A stretch of DNA of 64,000 nt, from the NCBI RefSeq assembly GCF_000017185.1, contig NC_009635.1, forward strand, positions 1,449,189 to 1,513,188. The letters are read 5' to 3'. Positions 47,314-56,211 of this stretch are shown one piece after another (position 1 is the stretch's first letter; each line of letters begins with the position of its first letter). Source of the DNA: Methanococcus aeolicus Nankai-3 (GTDB lineage Archaea > AGJL01 > Methanococci > Methanococcales > Methanococcaceae). The notes below the pieces were generated by a model, which saw only the letters and a program-made list of their open reading frames with translations, had not been told where the DNA came from and did not search any database. The position numbers and the translations under genes are program-made.

Positions 47314-47874
47314 TTGAATATAGGAATATTAGGAATTCAGGGAGATATTGAAGAACATGAGGAAATGATTAAAAAAATAAACCATGCCCCAAAAAGAATA
47401 CGAACAATAGAGGATTTAAAAAATATTGATGCTCTTATTATCCCCGGAGGAGAGAGCTCCACAATGGGCAAATTGATGAAAACCTATGGATTTATTGAAG
47501 CTTTAAAAAATGCCGATTTGCCCATATTGGGAACTTGTGCGGGTATGGTGCTATTATCAAAAGGAACTGGAAAAGAACAACCACTATTGGAGTTAATGGA
47601 TATTACAATAAATAGAAATGCCTATGGCAGTCAAAAATATAGTTTTGAATCAGAATTGGAGTTAAATGGCATAAAAATAAATGCAGTATTTATCAGAGCT
47701 CCCACAGTAGATAAAATATTAAGCGATGAAGTGGAGATAATAGCAAAAGAAGGAGGCAATATTGTCGGTGTTAAACAGGGAAAATACATGGCAATAGCTT
47801 TCCATCCAGAACTATCAGAAGAAGGATATAAATTTTATGAATACTTTTTAAATGAAGTGGTAAAAAATGACTAA
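47314..47874 (+). CDS. pdxT: pyridoxal 5'-phosphate synthase glutaminase subunit
   Basis: A 186-residue class I glutaminase. [12 protein letters not shown], the nucleophile elbow GTCAGMVLL and the His-Glu of FHPELSEE form the catalytic triad region. It delivers ammonia to PdxS, which is not in this window. The start is TTG 47314 after AAAGGTGAGAA. The 3' end overlaps the next gene by 8 bp. Confidence 0.94.
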   Translation: MNIGILGIQGDIEEHEEMIKKINHAPKRIRTIEDLKNIDALIIPGGESSTMGKLMKTYGFIEALKNADLPILGTCAGMVLLSKGTGKEQPLLELMDITINRNAYGSQKYSFESELELNGIKINAVFIRAPTVDKILSDEVEIIAKEGGNIVGVKQGKYMAIAFHPELSEEGYKFYEYFLNEVVKND

Positions 47875-48619
47875 AATAATAGCAGTTAGTGGAAAAGGTG
47901 GCACAGGAAAAACAATGTTTTCTACTCTATTGGTAAAGGCAATATCTCAAAAAACAAATAATTTATTGGTAATTGATGCCGACCCAGATTCAAACCTTCC
48001 AGAAACGCTGGGGGAACCTGTTGAAACTACTATTGGAGATATAAGAGAAGAATTAAAAGAGCTAACTCAAAAAGATAATATCCCCTCTGGAATGTCAAAA
48101 CAAGATTATTTAAAAAGTAGGATTTTTGAAATAGTTGTAGAAGCTGAGGGGTTTGATTTATTGGTGATGGGGCGACCAGAAGGTAGCGGATGTTATTGTA
48201 GTGTAAATAGCTGGTTAAGACAGATAATAGACAATTTTTCAAAGGATTATGATTATGTGGTGATTGATACAGAGGCAGGATTGGAGCATTTAAGCAGGAG
48301 AACCACTAAAAATGTAGATACAATGATAGTAGTTAGCGATGCTTCAAAAAGAGGATTAGGAACAGCAAAAAGAATAAAAAAACTTGCAAATGAGTTGGAA
48401 ATAAAATTCAAAGATATATTTGTTGTAGCTAACAAAATAAACGAGGAAAATAAATCAATAGTGGAAAATAATGCCAAAGAATTGGAATTAAATCTTATAG
48501 GAAAATTGCCATTTAATGAGGAAATTGCCCAGTATGATTTAGTTGGAAAGCCTCTTTTTAATATTGACAAAAATAATGAAGTATTTTTAGAAGTAAATAA
48601 AATAGCTGATAAATTATAA
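47867..48619 (+). CDS. CooC-like nickel-enzyme maturation ATPase
   Basis: A 250-residue deviant Walker A ATPase: [37 protein letters not shown] and [16 protein letters not shown]. The CYC motif after GRPEGSG marks the CooC group, which loads nickel into CO dehydrogenase. It overlaps pdxT by 8 bp, and larB, another nickel-cofactor gene, follows 73 bp downstream. The client (CODH/ACS or other) is not in view. Confidence 0.85.
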   Translation: MTKIIAVSGKGGTGKTMFSTLLVKAISQKTNNLLVIDADPDSNLPETLGEPVETTIGDIREELKELTQKDNIPSGMSKQDYLKSRIFEIVVEAEGFDLLVMGRPEGSGCYCSVNSWLRQIIDNFSKDYDYVVIDTEAGLEHLSRRTTKNVDTMIVVSDASKRGLGTAKRIKKLANELEIKFKDIFVVANKINEENKSIVENNAKELELNLIGKLPFNEEIAQYDLVGKPLFNIDKNNEVFLEVNKIADKL

Positions 48620-48692
48620 TATTTTAATAAATTAATATAATGGACAGGGAGCTCCATCAAAAAAATGGAATTTCATCAAAAAATGGGATATA

Positions 48693-49490
48693 ATGAGAGA
48701 AATATTAAATGAGTTATTAAATAAAAATATCACTGTGGAAGAGGCTGAAAGCCTTCTAAAAGTCCATCATATAGAAGAAATTGAAGAAAAAATAAAAATG
48801 GATATAAATCGAGAGGCTAGGACTGGAATTCCCGAAGTGGTTTATGGAAAAAATAAAAAATTTGAAGATATTATTTTAGCATTAAATGAGTTATTAAATA
48901 AAAATAATATTGCACTTGCTACAAAATTAAAAGATGAACATATTTTAAAATTAAAATCAGATAAAAATAATATTATTGAAGACTATAATATTGATAACAA
49001 TACAGAAATAATAATAAATGAAGTTGCCAATGCCGTTATATTTAAGAAAAAAGATTATAATTCTAAAAAAATCGGAAAAATCGGAATATTGTGTGGGGGG
49101 ACAAGCGACATACCGATAGCGGAGGAGGCAAAACTTACGGCAGAATTTATTGGTTGTGAGGTAATTACAGCATATGATGTAGGCGTTGCAGGAATACATA
49201 GATTATTTAATCCATTAAAAAATATGATAAAAAATAATGTATGTTGTATCATCGTTCTTGCAGGTATGGAGGGAGCTCTCCCCTCGGTGGTGGCAGGTTT
49301 GACAGATGTGCCTATTGTTGGTGTGCCTATTTCTGTTGGTTATGGTGTGGGTGCTAGTGGGAGCTCCGCATTAAATTGCATGTTGAGCTCATGCTCTCCG
49401 GGTTTAACTGTGGTAAATATAGATAATGGATTTGGTGCGGCATGTTTTGCATCATTGATAGCAAAGCAAGTTAAAAAATCCCAAAAATAA
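48693..49490 (+). CDS. larB: LarB-family nickel-pincer-cofactor biosynthesis protein
   Basis: A 265-residue LarB. The C-terminal half is an AIR-carboxylase (PurE)-like fold with CGGTSDIPIAEEAKLTA, GMEGALPSVVAGL and GASGSSALNCMLSSC. LarB carboxylates and hydrolyses nicotinic acid adenine dinucleotide, the first step to the nickel pincer nucleotide. REARTGIPEVVYG at about residue 42 is the family's N-terminal signature. LarC and LarE genes are not in this window. GGGATATA precedes the ATG. Confidence 0.9.
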   Translation: MREILNELLNKNITVEEAESLLKVHHIEEIEEKIKMDINREARTGIPEVVYGKNKKFEDIILALNELLNKNNIALATKLKDEHILKLKSDKNNIIEDYNIDNNTEIIINEVANAVIFKKKDYNSKKIGKIGILCGGTSDIPIAEEAKLTAEFIGCEVITAYDVGVAGIHRLFNPLKNMIKNNVCCIIVLAGMEGALPSVVAGLTDVPIVGVPISVGYGVGASGSSALNCMLSSCSPGLTVVNIDNGFGAACFASLIAKQVKKSQK

Positions 49491-49569
49491 CCTATATCTA
49501 AATTAAAAATAGAAAATATATTAAAATAGATTAAATAGAAAAAGAATAAAAAAATATTATTTTTATAAT

Positions 49570-50454
49570 TTATTGTTTATGGAGTATATCATAGGCATCT
49601 GTTGGCCCATATGGAATTGGATTTCCAGGCAACAAATGGCTATTATTTTCCGCAGAAGCATATATTTTTACTTTTTTATTGCCTCTACATGCTGTATCTC
49701 CTGCAAATTTATAGTATTTACCATCTACTGCCCCATAATTCTTTATTTCTGGGTTTTCCACTGTTTCAGTGTATAGATATGAAACAGATCCTATGTGTAT
49801 TTTTCCTTTTACAATGATTGTTCCTCTTCCTTCTGCACTTTCTCCCACTCTACCATCTGCATCTCCTTCAACAATAATAATTCCTTTTTGCATGTGGATA
49901 CCACATAATATGTCCACATTACCTTTTACAATGATTGTTCCTCCACTTAGGTATTCTCCAACTTCTGTTCCAGCATCTCCTTCAACAATGATTGTTCCTC
50001 CTTTCATACCTACAATGTCTCCCCTGTATGAAGAGCCAAGATAATCTCCTGCATTTCCTTTTATTATTAATTCTCCTCCAAGCATTTCCTGCCCTGCAAA
50101 AGAATCAACATTTCCATTTACTGTTATTTTTCCCCCTTTCATCTGTGCTCCAACATACATTCCAGCATTTCCATCTATTACAATTTCTCCTGCTGTCATA
50201 CCTAAACCTATCCTTTTAACCATACTCACATTACCTTTTATGATAAGCTTGGTTTCTTCGGGGGTTTCTCCAACTTCCCCGGATACTTCAAAAAATTCAG
50301 ATACTGGTTTCTTTTTTCTACCTATCTGAATTTCCATATTTTTAATTTCCTCAACAGATTTTCCAGCAACTGCATCGGGGGTAAATACTCCTTCCACATC
50401 AAGAACATGAGGTGTTTGGGTTATTTCTAAGGTTAACTCTTTAACTGATGTCAT
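49570..50454 (-). CDS. fwdC: formylmethanofuran dehydrogenase subunit C
   Basis: A 294-residue FwdC with the expected run of glycine-rich repeats (such as GGTIIVEGDAGTEVGEYL) forming a right-handed beta-helix related to the glutamate synthase alpha C domain. Fwd reduces CO2 to formylmethanofuran in the first step of methanogenesis. The ATG directly follows the fwdA stop codon (TAAATG), with GGAGGTGGT upstream. Confidence 0.95.
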   Translation of the reverse strand: MTSVKELTLEITQTPHVLDVEGVFTPDAVAGKSVEEIKNMEIQIGRKKKPVSEFFEVSGEVGETPEETKLIIKGNVSMVKRIGLGMTAGEIVIDGNAGMYVGAQMKGGKITVNGNVDSFAGQEMLGGELIIKGNAGDYLGSSYRGDIVGMKGGTIIVEGDAGTEVGEYLSGGTIIVKGNVDILCGIHMQKGIIIVEGDADGRVGESAEGRGTIIVKGKIHIGSVSYLYTETVENPEIKNYGAVDGKYYKFAGDTACRGNKKVKIYASAENNSHLLPGNPIPYGPTDAYDILHKQ

Positions 50455-52203
50455 TTATTGACCACCTCCTAAGTCATTTCCTGCTTTTATTACTTTTCTA
50501 TGTGGCACATATTCATATCCTGTGTAGTATGTGCTCATTTGCATTGCATAGTATCTCTTAAATAATCTTTCAACATCTTCAAGCATACTACTATATACTT
50601 CTTTGTCGTTGAATTTTGACTCGGTAACATATGTTTTACCCATATTTGTGGAATTTACAATTTTTCCATCTTTAACAACAACTTCTCCATCTTTGATGGT
50701 GTATTTTGTTTTTGTAAATGCCTTTTTAATCGTTGGAGCATCATTTAACTTATCATTTTCAGGATCCAATTCATATATTGCAATATCTGCTTCTGCACCA
50801 AGTCCAAGATGTCCTTTTTCTTTTAATCCCAATACTTTTGCATTGGCTGCTCTTGTAACTGTGGCAATGTCGTATAATGAGTATTCTCTATCTAAGCTCT
50901 CAATTATTGTTCTACTTTTAACTTTTTTATTAAGTTTTTCATCAATAATTCTCTGTCTTTCTTTACTACTCATTAACCATGAAATTACATCAGGATATCT
51001 AATAAATGGTCCTGCATTAGGGTGGTCAGTTCCAAATAGTGCTTTCCAAGGGTCATCAATTAAAAGAGCTAACTCTAAACCAGCAGCCCACTGAATAGCA
51101 TTTACGAGATTTTTACCTTTATAATGGAATGGTGTAATACCACTACCACATTCAATACCTATATCATTATTTGCCCACTTCCTATTGGTAATTGCATAAA
51201 GATGGTATTCCATAGGTCCATCTCCTGTCATTGTTGTGGTTTCATCCAATGTTAAAAATCCTACATCTATTGTAATTGGGTTGCTGTTTATGAACTTAGC
51301 CACATCTTCGGCTCTTGAATCAATATCTTTCATTGATTCTCCGCCATATGTATAAAATTGAACATGTGTAGCATGAACTGATGTGTCTCTTTCAGATACT
51401 GTATTAACTTGTGACCTTAATGCTGCTTTTGCATTATCCATAAATGTTTCATAGCTTCCAGGACTTCCTAAATTATTACCGTGCAAATGCACCGCATGAG
51501 GCATATTTAACATTTCGTTTACATCTGTTAGTCCGCTTATAATTTCATTTGGCGATAAATTGAAGTATGGTACTGGGTCTTGTCCATTTTCAATGTTTTG
51601 TCCCCAACTCCATGCTTCTACTCCTCCTGGATTTACTAACTTAATAGCATAAGCTTTGGTTTGGTCTAATAACCAAGATACATAAGCTGCTGCTTTGTCT
51701 AATTCTCCATCGTGGATATATTTTAATATCATCCAGTTATTACTTGATAAAAACATACATCCATTATCTAATAATGGCATTCTTTCAAATTCTTCATGAA
51801 CGTGTTTAGCACCACTTGGAGCAAAAGCTGGGTCAAAGGCTGTGGTATATCCCATTTGAGCATACCTATATCCTGTTGTCCAGGTGCTCATTAATGAGTG
51901 TCCTCCCCCGCCTCTTTTTACTCCCATTACTCTGTCTTGGTGTTCAAATAATACCATTGGGTCTGGGTTTTTCCTTATGTCTTCTGGTCTAAGCATTCTA
52001 CCAGTACATACTTTTGTTCCCGCAATGTGGGTATGGTGGTCAACCCCTCCGGGCATTACAACCATATTTTTAGCATCAATTACAGTAGCATCTTTTGAAA
52101 CTTTATCGACAATTATTCCGTCTTTAACCATAATGTCTTTAACTTCTCCATCTATGCCATTTTTTGGGTCATATACATACCCATTTTTAATTATTAGTTC
52201 CAT
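50455..52203 (-). CDS. fwdA: formylmethanofuran dehydrogenase subunit A
   Basis: A 582-residue metal-dependent amidohydrolase that moves the formyl group from formate to methanofuran. GGVDHHTHIAG near residue 60 starts the metal site, HLHGNNLG and DHPNAGPFIRYPDVI carry further ligands. The start is ATG 52203 after GGTGAAATA; an ATG five codons earlier is poorly placed. fwdB and fwdD are not in this window. Confidence 0.95.
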   Translation of the reverse strand: MELIIKNGYVYDPKNGIDGEVKDIMVKDGIIVDKVSKDATVIDAKNMVVMPGGVDHHTHIAGTKVCTGRMLRPEDIRKNPDPMVLFEHQDRVMGVKRGGGGHSLMSTWTTGYRYAQMGYTTAFDPAFAPSGAKHVHEEFERMPLLDNGCMFLSSNNWMILKYIHDGELDKAAAYVSWLLDQTKAYAIKLVNPGGVEAWSWGQNIENGQDPVPYFNLSPNEIISGLTDVNEMLNMPHAVHLHGNNLGSPGSYETFMDNAKAALRSQVNTVSERDTSVHATHVQFYTYGGESMKDIDSRAEDVAKFINSNPITIDVGFLTLDETTTMTGDGPMEYHLYAITNRKWANNDIGIECGSGITPFHYKGKNLVNAIQWAAGLELALLIDDPWKALFGTDHPNAGPFIRYPDVISWLMSSKERQRIIDEKLNKKVKSRTIIESLDREYSLYDIATVTRAANAKVLGLKEKGHLGLGAEADIAIYELDPENDKLNDAPTIKKAFTKTKYTIKDGEVVVKDGKIVNSTNMGKTYVTESKFNDKEVYSSMLEDVERLFKRYYAMQMSTYYTGYEYVPHRKVIKAGNDLGGGQ

Positions 52204-52211
52204 TATTTCAC

Positions 52212-52493
52212 CTAACAAAAAGTTCTATTTGTTGCAGGTAGTGCTATATCTTTATGGCATTTTGGACACTGCACTATTGCTCTATGGGAATCAACATGTT
52301 TAATCAAAGATTTACAGTGTGGGCAAAACCATATTTTATCCCCCGTAGTTTTGCAAATTCCAGCTTCACAAACCACAGGAGTTCCATCAAGTGCCGTATT
52401 CTTCCTTCTCTTGAAATTTTCCTGTGTCGTTAAATAGAATTCAATAATATATTCATCAACACAATCTTCTTTATTACAATATGGGCACTCCAT
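52212..52493 (-). CDS. small multi-CxxC protein upstream of fwdA
   Basis: A 93-residue protein with CPYC at the N-terminus, CEAGIC in the middle and two further knuckles (CPHC, CPKC), so it likely binds two zinc ions or iron-sulfur. It ends 8 bp before fwdA and starts the transcript behind the fwd promoter. ATG 52493 is better spaced from AGGTGTT than ATG 52496. I do not recognise a family; assembly or regulation of Fwd is a guess from position. Confidence 0.75.
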   Translation of the reverse strand: MECPYCNKEDCVDEYIIEFYLTTQENFKRRKNTALDGTPVVCEAGICKTTGDKIWFCPHCKSLIKHVDSHRAIVQCPKCHKDIALPATNRTFC

Positions 52494-52544
52494 CATAACA
52501 CCTACACATTAAATCACACCGTATAAATAATACGCCTTGGACAG

Positions 52545-52553
52545 TATATAAAA
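52545..52553 (-). promoter_or_regulatory. TATA box of the fwd operon
   Basis: TTTTATATA on the minus strand, about 55 bp before the first gene. Transcription would start near 52520. Confidence 0.5.
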
Positions 52554-52804
52554 TTTTCCATTTGATTTAAGCCGAAAATGTAGTATAACTAATATTAATT
52601 ACTTTTTTTTAAATTCTGTAATCATTACATATATTAATAATGATATAAAGCATTTTTAGTAATTATATTTAATTATTATTTTACTGATTTAGTAATGTAA
52701 TTTAAAAATATAAATATATAAATTTAAATAATTGAATGGGCCTATTTTTAAAATAAAAATAAGTCGATAATAAAAAAATTTTAAAATAATATGATTTAAA
52801 TTGC

Positions 52805-52820
52805 GCAGGGAGCTCCCTGC
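52805..52820. repeat. 16-bp palindrome GCAGGGAGCTCCCTGC after purC
   Basis: A perfect palindrome built on GGAGCTCC, 19 bp beyond the purC stop. It could form a stem-loop at the purC 3' end, though no T-tract follows on the purC strand. Confidence 0.5.
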
Positions 52821-52838
52821 AAAATACATCGTTTGGGA

Positions 52839-53567
52839 TTATAAACATCCCATTTTTTTAGCAACTATTTCGTATTTTCCAACAACATCTCCCATACTTT
52901 TTCTATAAACATCTTTGTCCATAGCTTCTTTTGTTTCTTTATCCCATAATCTCATGGTATCTGGGCTAACTTCGTCGGCAATTACTAATTTTCCGTCTGT
53001 TGTTTTCCCGATTTCAATTTTAAAATCTACGAGGGTAATTCCTATTTCATCAAAGTATTTATATAATATTTCATTTACTTTTAAACCCAATTGTTTTAAT
53101 TGTTTTAATTCTTCCTTTGTAGCAATTTTTAAAGCAAGGGCTATGTCGTCATTTAACATTGGGTCTCCATAATCATCGTTTTTATAATCAAACTGAACTA
53201 TTGGATTTTCTAATACTGTTCCATCTTCGAACGGGAATCTTCTGCACAAACTACCTGTTGCAATATTCCTAACTATTACTTCTATCGGGATTATTTCAAC
53301 ATTTTTTGCTATCATCTGGTTTGGTTTTATGTATTCTATAAAGTGAGTGGGAGCTCCTTGTTGTTCCAACACTTCAAATAATTTCGAGGATATCAAGGCA
53401 TTTAAATATCCTTTTCCAGACTTTACATCGTGCATTTCTCCATTTCCAGCAGTTATATCATCTCTAAAATCAATTAATACTTTTTCATCATCTATTTTAT
53501 ATATCGATTTTGCCTTTCCACTGTATAATGGTTCATTTTTCATTATCTCTTTTACATTTATATCCAT
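52839..53567 (-). CDS. purC: phosphoribosylaminoimidazole-succinocarboxamide synthase
   Basis: A 242-residue SAICAR synthetase. YSGKAKSIYKID, DFRDDITAGNGE, EVIVRNIATGSLCRR and DEVSPDTMRLWD are the classical signatures. It joins aspartate to CAIR in purine synthesis. AAGGTGACAGT precedes the ATG. Confidence 0.95.
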   Translation of the reverse strand: MDINVKEIMKNEPLYSGKAKSIYKIDDEKVLIDFRDDITAGNGEMHDVKSGKGYLNALISSKLFEVLEQQGAPTHFIEYIKPNQMIAKNVEIIPIEVIVRNIATGSLCRRFPFEDGTVLENPIVQFDYKNDDYGDPMLNDDIALALKIATKEELKQLKQLGLKVNEILYKYFDEIGITLVDFKIEIGKTTDGKLVIADEVSPDTMRLWDKETKEAMDKDVYRKSMGDVVGKYEIVAKKMGCL

Positions 53568-53703
53568 ACTGTCACCTTATATTTATTTTATTTATTTTTA
53601 TATATTAGATAATATTTTAAATAATATTTAATAATTATTTATAATATTATATTATTATATTTTGGTTATGATTTTATAATTTATATAATATTATGGTGGT
53701 CAA

Positions 53704-54543
53704 ATGTATTTTGAAGATTTTTCTAAATTTATATGCGCTTATGATGATTTTGAAGATAGTTTATATACAATATTCGGAGCTCCATATGATGGTACAACAT
53801 CATATAAGCCAGGGGCAAGATTTGGAGCAGATGAGATAAGAAAAGCATCATGGGGATTGGAGACATATAGCCCAATATTAAAAAAGGATTTGGTTGATGT
53901 TCCCATATGTGATTTACACAACATATCCGTAGATGGAACTCAAAAGGATATTATGAAGTATATATATGAGGCATCAAAAAATTCAATGAAAAACAATAAA
54001 ATACCAATTATGCTGGGAGGAGAGCATTCTATAACTTACCCAGTAGTAAAATCGGCAAAAAAAAAATATGATGATATATTATTAATTCAATTTGATGCCC
54101 ACTGCGATTTAAGGGAGAATTATTTGAATAATAAATATTCTCATGCAAGTGTGATAAGAAGGTGCTTTGATTTAACAAAAGATATATATCAATTTGGAAT
54201 AAGAAGTGGAGATGAAGAGGAATGGGAATTCGGAGAAAAAAACACAAATATTAGTATGGAGCTCCCAACAAAAGAAGACATAAATATAATAAAAGAATTA
54301 GATAAAAAAATATATATAACAATAGATATAGATGTTTTAGACCCTGCCTTTGCCCCGGGAACTGGAACACCAGAGCCATGCGGATTTTCTTCAAAAGAAT
54401 TAATGAATTCATTATATTTATTTAAAGAATTAAAAGACAATATCATAGGTTTTGATGTTGTTGAGGTTTCACCGCATTATGATGCTGGAAATATTACTTC
54501 AATTATGGGGGCAAAAATAGTGAGAGAATTAATTTTATTATAA
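53704..54543 (+). CDS. speB: agmatinase family ureohydrolase
   Basis: A 279-residue ureohydrolase. The binuclear Mn site is formed by GGEHSIT, FDAHCDLR, SHASV and TIDIDVLDPAFAPG. It would convert agmatine to putrescine and urea in archaeal polyamine synthesis. GTGGTCAA precedes the ATG. A DUF2117 gene follows 9 bp downstream. Confidence 0.92.
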   Translation: MYFEDFSKFICAYDDFEDSLYTIFGAPYDGTTSYKPGARFGADEIRKASWGLETYSPILKKDLVDVPICDLHNISVDGTQKDIMKYIYEASKNSMKNNKIPIMLGGEHSITYPVVKSAKKKYDDILLIQFDAHCDLRENYLNNKYSHASVIRRCFDLTKDIYQFGIRSGDEEEWEFGEKNTNISMELPTKEDINIIKELDKKIYITIDIDVLDPAFAPGTGTPEPCGFSSKELMNSLYLFKELKDNIIGFDVVEVSPHYDAGNITSIMGAKIVRELILL

Positions 54544-54552
54544 GGCGATAAA

Positions 54553-55731
54553 ATGGACAATAATAAAGATAAAAATAACAAAACAGAAAGCACCGTAAAT
54601 ATAGGAATAGTAGTTCATGGACCAGAAATAATTGATTCAGGTAGTGCTAAAATGATTTTTGATTTATTAAATGATTTTAAATATAATTCCACAAAGATAA
54701 AACTAATGGCAAAGTTGGGGGGCACAATTGGAAGGGTGGCAGTTATAGACAACAATTTAGAAAATACAATTGATATCTCGGAAAAATTAGTTCCATCTGA
54801 AAGCTTAAAAAAATTAAATAAACACAATGATATATTATTTTTAATAAATTATGGAAAATCAAAAGAAACAGGGCACACATTCGGTAAAATCGTTGTAGAA
54901 CGAAGCAATATAAAAAATAAAATAGTCATACAAATAGAAAGACCAAAGGAGAAAGACGGCACAATATTAATATGGAATACTCCAAAAAATGATTTTGAAA
55001 ATAAATTAATAAATTATTTATCGGATAAATTAAATCTTCCCGTTGAAAATTGCGTAAGTAAGGGGTTGACAGTTTGGGAGGAAAACAACAATATATACAG
55101 GGAGCTCCATGGAGTAGATAAAGGGGAGGCCATTATGTTAAATGGCATTGTGGTAGGTAGAGCTATTGGAGCTCCTGTAATTTTAGTATCTAACAACAAA
55201 TTAATAGATATAATCAATGGAGAAATAAAATGGCATGGAGTTGAAAAACTTGGAGAGATTGATTTAAATAAGGTTATTATAAAAACAGGTGTTTTAAGAA
55301 GGCATCCATCTAATATAAATAAAAATAAAATAAATAAGATGAATACTAGCCCATCTAACGATATGGGGGAAATAATTATTATAAATCATGCGGGAGAGGA
55401 TGTTTTAGAATCTGTAAAAAATAAGGGAGCTCCCATTGTAATTACTATCGGGGACGATACAACAACCATTTGCGGAGACATTTTAGCCAGATTTAACATT
55501 AAAATAATAGGTATTACAGATGGAGACAGGGACGACATTTTAAAAAATCCAATAATTACAGAAGGTTCAAATATATTTTTAATAAAAAACTATAAAGATG
55601 ATGATGTAGGGAAGATGTTGGAAGAAAAATTGAAAAATAGAAATAAAAAATTTACTTATGATGCAGTATTAAATTATATAAAAGAACTTCTAAATAAAAA
55701 TAAAATTGATTATGATATTGAGCATTATTAA
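54553..55731 (+). CDS. DUF2117 family protein
   Basis: A 392-residue protein of the methanogen-specific DUF2117 group. The N-terminal part has GIVVHGPEIIDSG and LGGTIGRVAVID; the middle GEAIMLNGIVVGRAIGAP; and a C-terminal Rossmann-like half with IVITIGDDTTTICGDI and GITDGDRDD. That last region suggests nucleotide or phosphate binding. It probably shares a transcript with speB. Function unknown. Confidence 0.8.
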   Translation: MDNNKDKNNKTESTVNIGIVVHGPEIIDSGSAKMIFDLLNDFKYNSTKIKLMAKLGGTIGRVAVIDNNLENTIDISEKLVPSESLKKLNKHNDILFLINYGKSKETGHTFGKIVVERSNIKNKIVIQIERPKEKDGTILIWNTPKNDFENKLINYLSDKLNLPVENCVSKGLTVWEENNNIYRELHGVDKGEAIMLNGIVVGRAIGAPVILVSNNKLIDIINGEIKWHGVEKLGEIDLNKVIIKTGVLRRHPSNINKNKINKMNTSPSNDMGEIIIINHAGEDVLESVKNKGAPIVITIGDDTTTICGDILARFNIKIIGITDGDRDDILKNPIITEGSNIFLIKNYKDDDVGKMLEEKLKNRNKKFTYDAVLNYIKELLNKNKIDYDIEHY

Positions 55732-55734
55732 TTA

Positions 55735-55891
55735 GTTTCCATCCTTGTTTTAATGGATGTGTCTTTTAGACTTATATCTATTAATTTGTTGTTGTTAGAT
55801 ACATTTCCATCCTTGTTTTAATCTCAAAATTCACTTCGTGAATTTATACGATTTCCTTCGCTTCGCTCGGAAATGGATATGTCTTTTAGAC
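55735..55891 (-). CRISPR. CRISPR relic: two repeats, one spacer, second repeat interrupted
   Basis: Repeat 1 is 37 nt (55735-55771); on the plus strand it begins GTTTCCATCC and ends TCTTTTAGAC, so on the minus strand it has the canonical GTC...ATGGAAAC form. A 31-nt spacer (55772-55802) follows. Repeat 2 is split: its left 20 nt are 55803-55822 and its right 17 nt 55875-55891, with 52 bp inserted. The halves join to 37 nt and differ from repeat 1 at two positions. No cas genes are in the window and no third repeat is visible. Confidence 0.75.
55823..55874. mobile_element. hairpin insert within CRISPR repeat 2
   Basis: A 52-bp insert with two inverted repeats: AATTCACTTCGTGAATT and ATTTCC...GGAAAT. 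It is bordered by AAT on both sides (55820-55822 and 55872-55874), a possible 3-bp target duplication. TATACGAT between the two hairpins is the linker seen in other hairpin modules. Confidence 0.6.
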
Positions 55892-56060
55892 CCCCTTATA
55901 TTTCTTACTTTTTTTATGATTTTTCTCTTTTATATGCTTTTCGATTTTGAGTGATTTTTCTTACTGGTTGATTATTAAAGAGTATATAATAGCAAGTGTC
56001 ATTTTACCTATTCTTTAAATATCAATACGCAATTATTATAGAATAATAAATCCAAAAATT

Positions 56061-56210
56061 ATGGAATTTGAAAATAGAAATAGGAAAAATAGTAATAGTA
56101 ATAATAAAAATAATAAAGAAAGTAATAGTATTAACAATAATAAAAAAGACAATGATAACAACATTCAACAAACAACATTAACAAATATATTTAATGGGAT
56201 TAAGGGATAA
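56061..56210 (+). CDS. small low-complexity ORF with PIP-box-like C-terminus
   Basis: A 49-codon ORF, rich in N, K and S for its first 34 residues, then QQTTLTNIF, which fits the PCNA-interacting Qxx(L/I/M)xx(aromatic/aliphatic)F pattern. Its stop is one base before the ATG of the ThDP gene, whose ribosome-binding site lies in its last codons. It has no ribosome-binding site of its own; a TATATAAT box lies about 78 bp upstream. It may be a real micro-protein or just an open leader. Confidence 0.35.
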   Translation: MEFENRNRKNSNSNNKNNKESNSINNNKKDNDNNIQQTTLTNIFNGIKG

Positions 56211-56211
56211 A

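Larger units (their letters stand above)
52494..52838. other. non-coding gap between purC and the fwd operon
   Basis: About 345 bp, mostly AT-rich. It holds the fwd promoter and a short hairpin CGTAT-AAATA-ATACG (52520-52534) near the predicted start site at its left end, and the 16-bp palindrome at its right end. I see no gene in it. Confidence 0.5.

Noticed and set aside
52600-52700. Second box C/D sRNA (AATGATA ... CTGA)
   Set aside because: The C box is poor, no C'/D' pair is present and no terminal stem forms.
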